NCBI RefSeq assembly: GCF_946885955.1
Contig: NZ_CAMPHI010000003.1
Location: forward strand, 62,001-126,000
Reading direction: 5' to 3'
Length of the DNA: 64,000 bases
Source of the DNA: an uncultured Pseudomonas sp.
Lineage (GTDB): Bacteria; Pseudomonadota; Gammaproteobacteria; Pseudomonadales; Pseudomonadaceae
The position numbers and the translations under genes are program-made. Positions 63,284-64,000 of this stretch are shown here, one piece after another (the first letter of the stretch is position 1; each line of letters starts with the position of its first letter). The notes below the pieces were generated by a model. The model was not told the origin of the DNA. It did not search any database and worked only from the letters and a program-made list of their open reading frames with translations.

Positions 63284-64000
63284 CTAACCTTCCAGCTCGG
63301 CCCAGCGCTCCACCAACTGCTCCAGCTCGTCTTGCAGGCTCTGCAAGCGAGCCAATACCTCGGCGGTCTTCTCCGCCGGCTGCTGATAGAAAGCAGGATC
63401 GCCGACTTGTTCCTGCAGTGCGGCTATCTGCCCCTCCAGGGCATCGATCTGCCCCGGCATCGCATCCAACTCGCGCTGCAGCTTGTAACTGAGCTTCTTT
63501 TTCGCCACCGGCGACGCTGCAACCTCGACCGCCACTTCGGTTACCGGTGCCACTACGGCCGACGCCAGCTCGGCCTTGCCCGCTTTGCTCTCGCCGACAC
63601 CCAGCAGGCGCGGTGAACCGCCCTGGCGCAACCAGTCCTGATAGCCGCCCACATATTCGCGGACAAAACCTTCACCCTCGAACACCAGGGTGCTGGTCAC
63701 GACGTTATCGAGGAAGGCCCGGTCGTGACTGACCATCAGCACAGTCCCCGGGAAGGTTAGCAGCACCTCTTCAAGTAGCTCCAAAGTTTCAACATCGAGG
63801 TCGTTGGTCGGTTCGTCCAGCACCAGCAGGTTGGCCGGTTTGCTGAACAACTTGGCCAGCAGCAGGCGCGCGCGCTCGCCACCGGACAGGGCCTTGACCG
63901 GCGTGCGCGCACGTTGCGGGCTGAACAGGAAATCGCCGAGATAGCTCAGCACGTGACGGTTCTGGCCATCGATCTCGATAAAGTCGCGACCTTCGGCAAC
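63284..64000 (-). CDS. uup: ABC-F ATPase Uup, 3' part only
   Basis: About 239 C-terminal residues, open at the window edge. The second ABC domain's signature LSGGERARLLLAKL and Walker B LLVLDEPTNDLD are visible, then the switch His in MVSHDRAFLDNV. A linker and a C-terminal coiled coil (about the last 75 residues, rich in E, L and Q) mark Uup among ABC-F proteins; it binds DNA or ribosomes. Uup is linked to precise transposon excision and ribosome function. Confidence 0.92.
   Translation of the reverse strand, partial: VAEGRDFIEIDGQNRHVLSYLGDFLFSPQRARTPVKALSGGERARLLLAKLFSKPANLLVLDEPTNDLDVETLELLEEVLLTFPGTVLMVSHDRAFLDNVVTSTLVFEGEGFVREYVGGYQDWLRQGGSPRLLGVGESKAGKAELASAVVAPVTEVAVEVAASPVAKKKLSYKLQRELDAMPGQIDALEGQIAALQEQVGDPAFYQQPAEKTAEVLARLQSLQDELEQLVERWAELEG

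Overview
This window is a stretch of core chromosome from a Pseudomonas species (Gammaproteobacteria, roughly 60% G+C by eye). The gene order runs from tatD-pilZ-holB-tmk-mltG-pabC-fabF-acpP-fabG-fabD-plsX-rpmF-yceD through rne, murB, lpxK, comEC, lolCDE, sth, nqrA-F, mfd, nagZ, psrA, lexA-sulA and topA to fadAB and uup. It matches, as I remember it, the block around PA2958-PA3019 of P. aeruginosa PAO1. I found no prophage, insertion sequence with a transposase, CRISPR array, rRNA or tRNA. Almost all DNA is coding, and gene-free gaps over 300 bp occur only upstream of rne (17133-17708) and upstream of fadB (60795-61515).

Layout. 1-3485: a radical SAM gene cut by the window edge, moaA, a TetR-type regulator and a divergent class V aminotransferase-fold gene. 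3486-3701: an intergenic region that looks like the RpoS-linked small RNA RgsA. 3702-13780 (minus strand): a long run holding tatD, pilZ, holB, tmk, mltG, pabC and the fatty-acid/phospholipid genes fabF, acpP, fabG, fabD, plsX, rpmF and yceD. 13889-17132: maf (plus strand) facing sppA-gph-rluC. 17133-20823: rne with a leader of about 510 nt. 20859-27740 (minus): murB-ptpA-kdsB-ycaR-lpxK-exbD-exbB-comEC. 27874-35349: a DUF2062 gene, the lolC-lolD-lolE lipoprotein exporter, a PilZ-domain gene, a phosphodiesterase and sth. 35104-42228 (minus): the complete Na+-translocating NADH:quinone reductase operon nqrABCDEF with its maturation genes apbE and nqrM. 42499-50631: a chalcone-isomerase-like gene, a long glyceraldehyde-3-phosphate dehydrogenase, mfd, csiV, a thioinosine phosphorylase and nagZ. 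50653-53315: an L,D-transpeptidase, psrA, lexA and sulA. 53389-64000: small conserved genes, topA, fadA-fadB, a universal stress protein and the 3' part of uup.

How the genes connect. The fab/acp/plsX block makes acyl chains for membranes. lpxK, kdsB, lolCDE, murB, mltG, nagZ, csiV and the L,D-transpeptidase serve envelope assembly and peptidoglycan turnover. psrA is the fatty-acid-responsive TetR regulator expected to control fadBA. I see tandem PsrA-type operators both at its own promoter and upstream of fadB, about 9 kb away, with identical spacing. lexA carries two SOS boxes and is followed closely by sulA. mfd, topA and holB are further DNA maintenance functions.

I did not find a convincing new multi-gene system. 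The most useful leads are in regulatory DNA: the RgsA-like RNA, the matched PsrA operators, an orphan terminator in the fadB upstream gap that suggests an unannotated RNA, a small inverted-repeat (MITE-like) element at topA, and two promoters that predict leaderless mRNAs.
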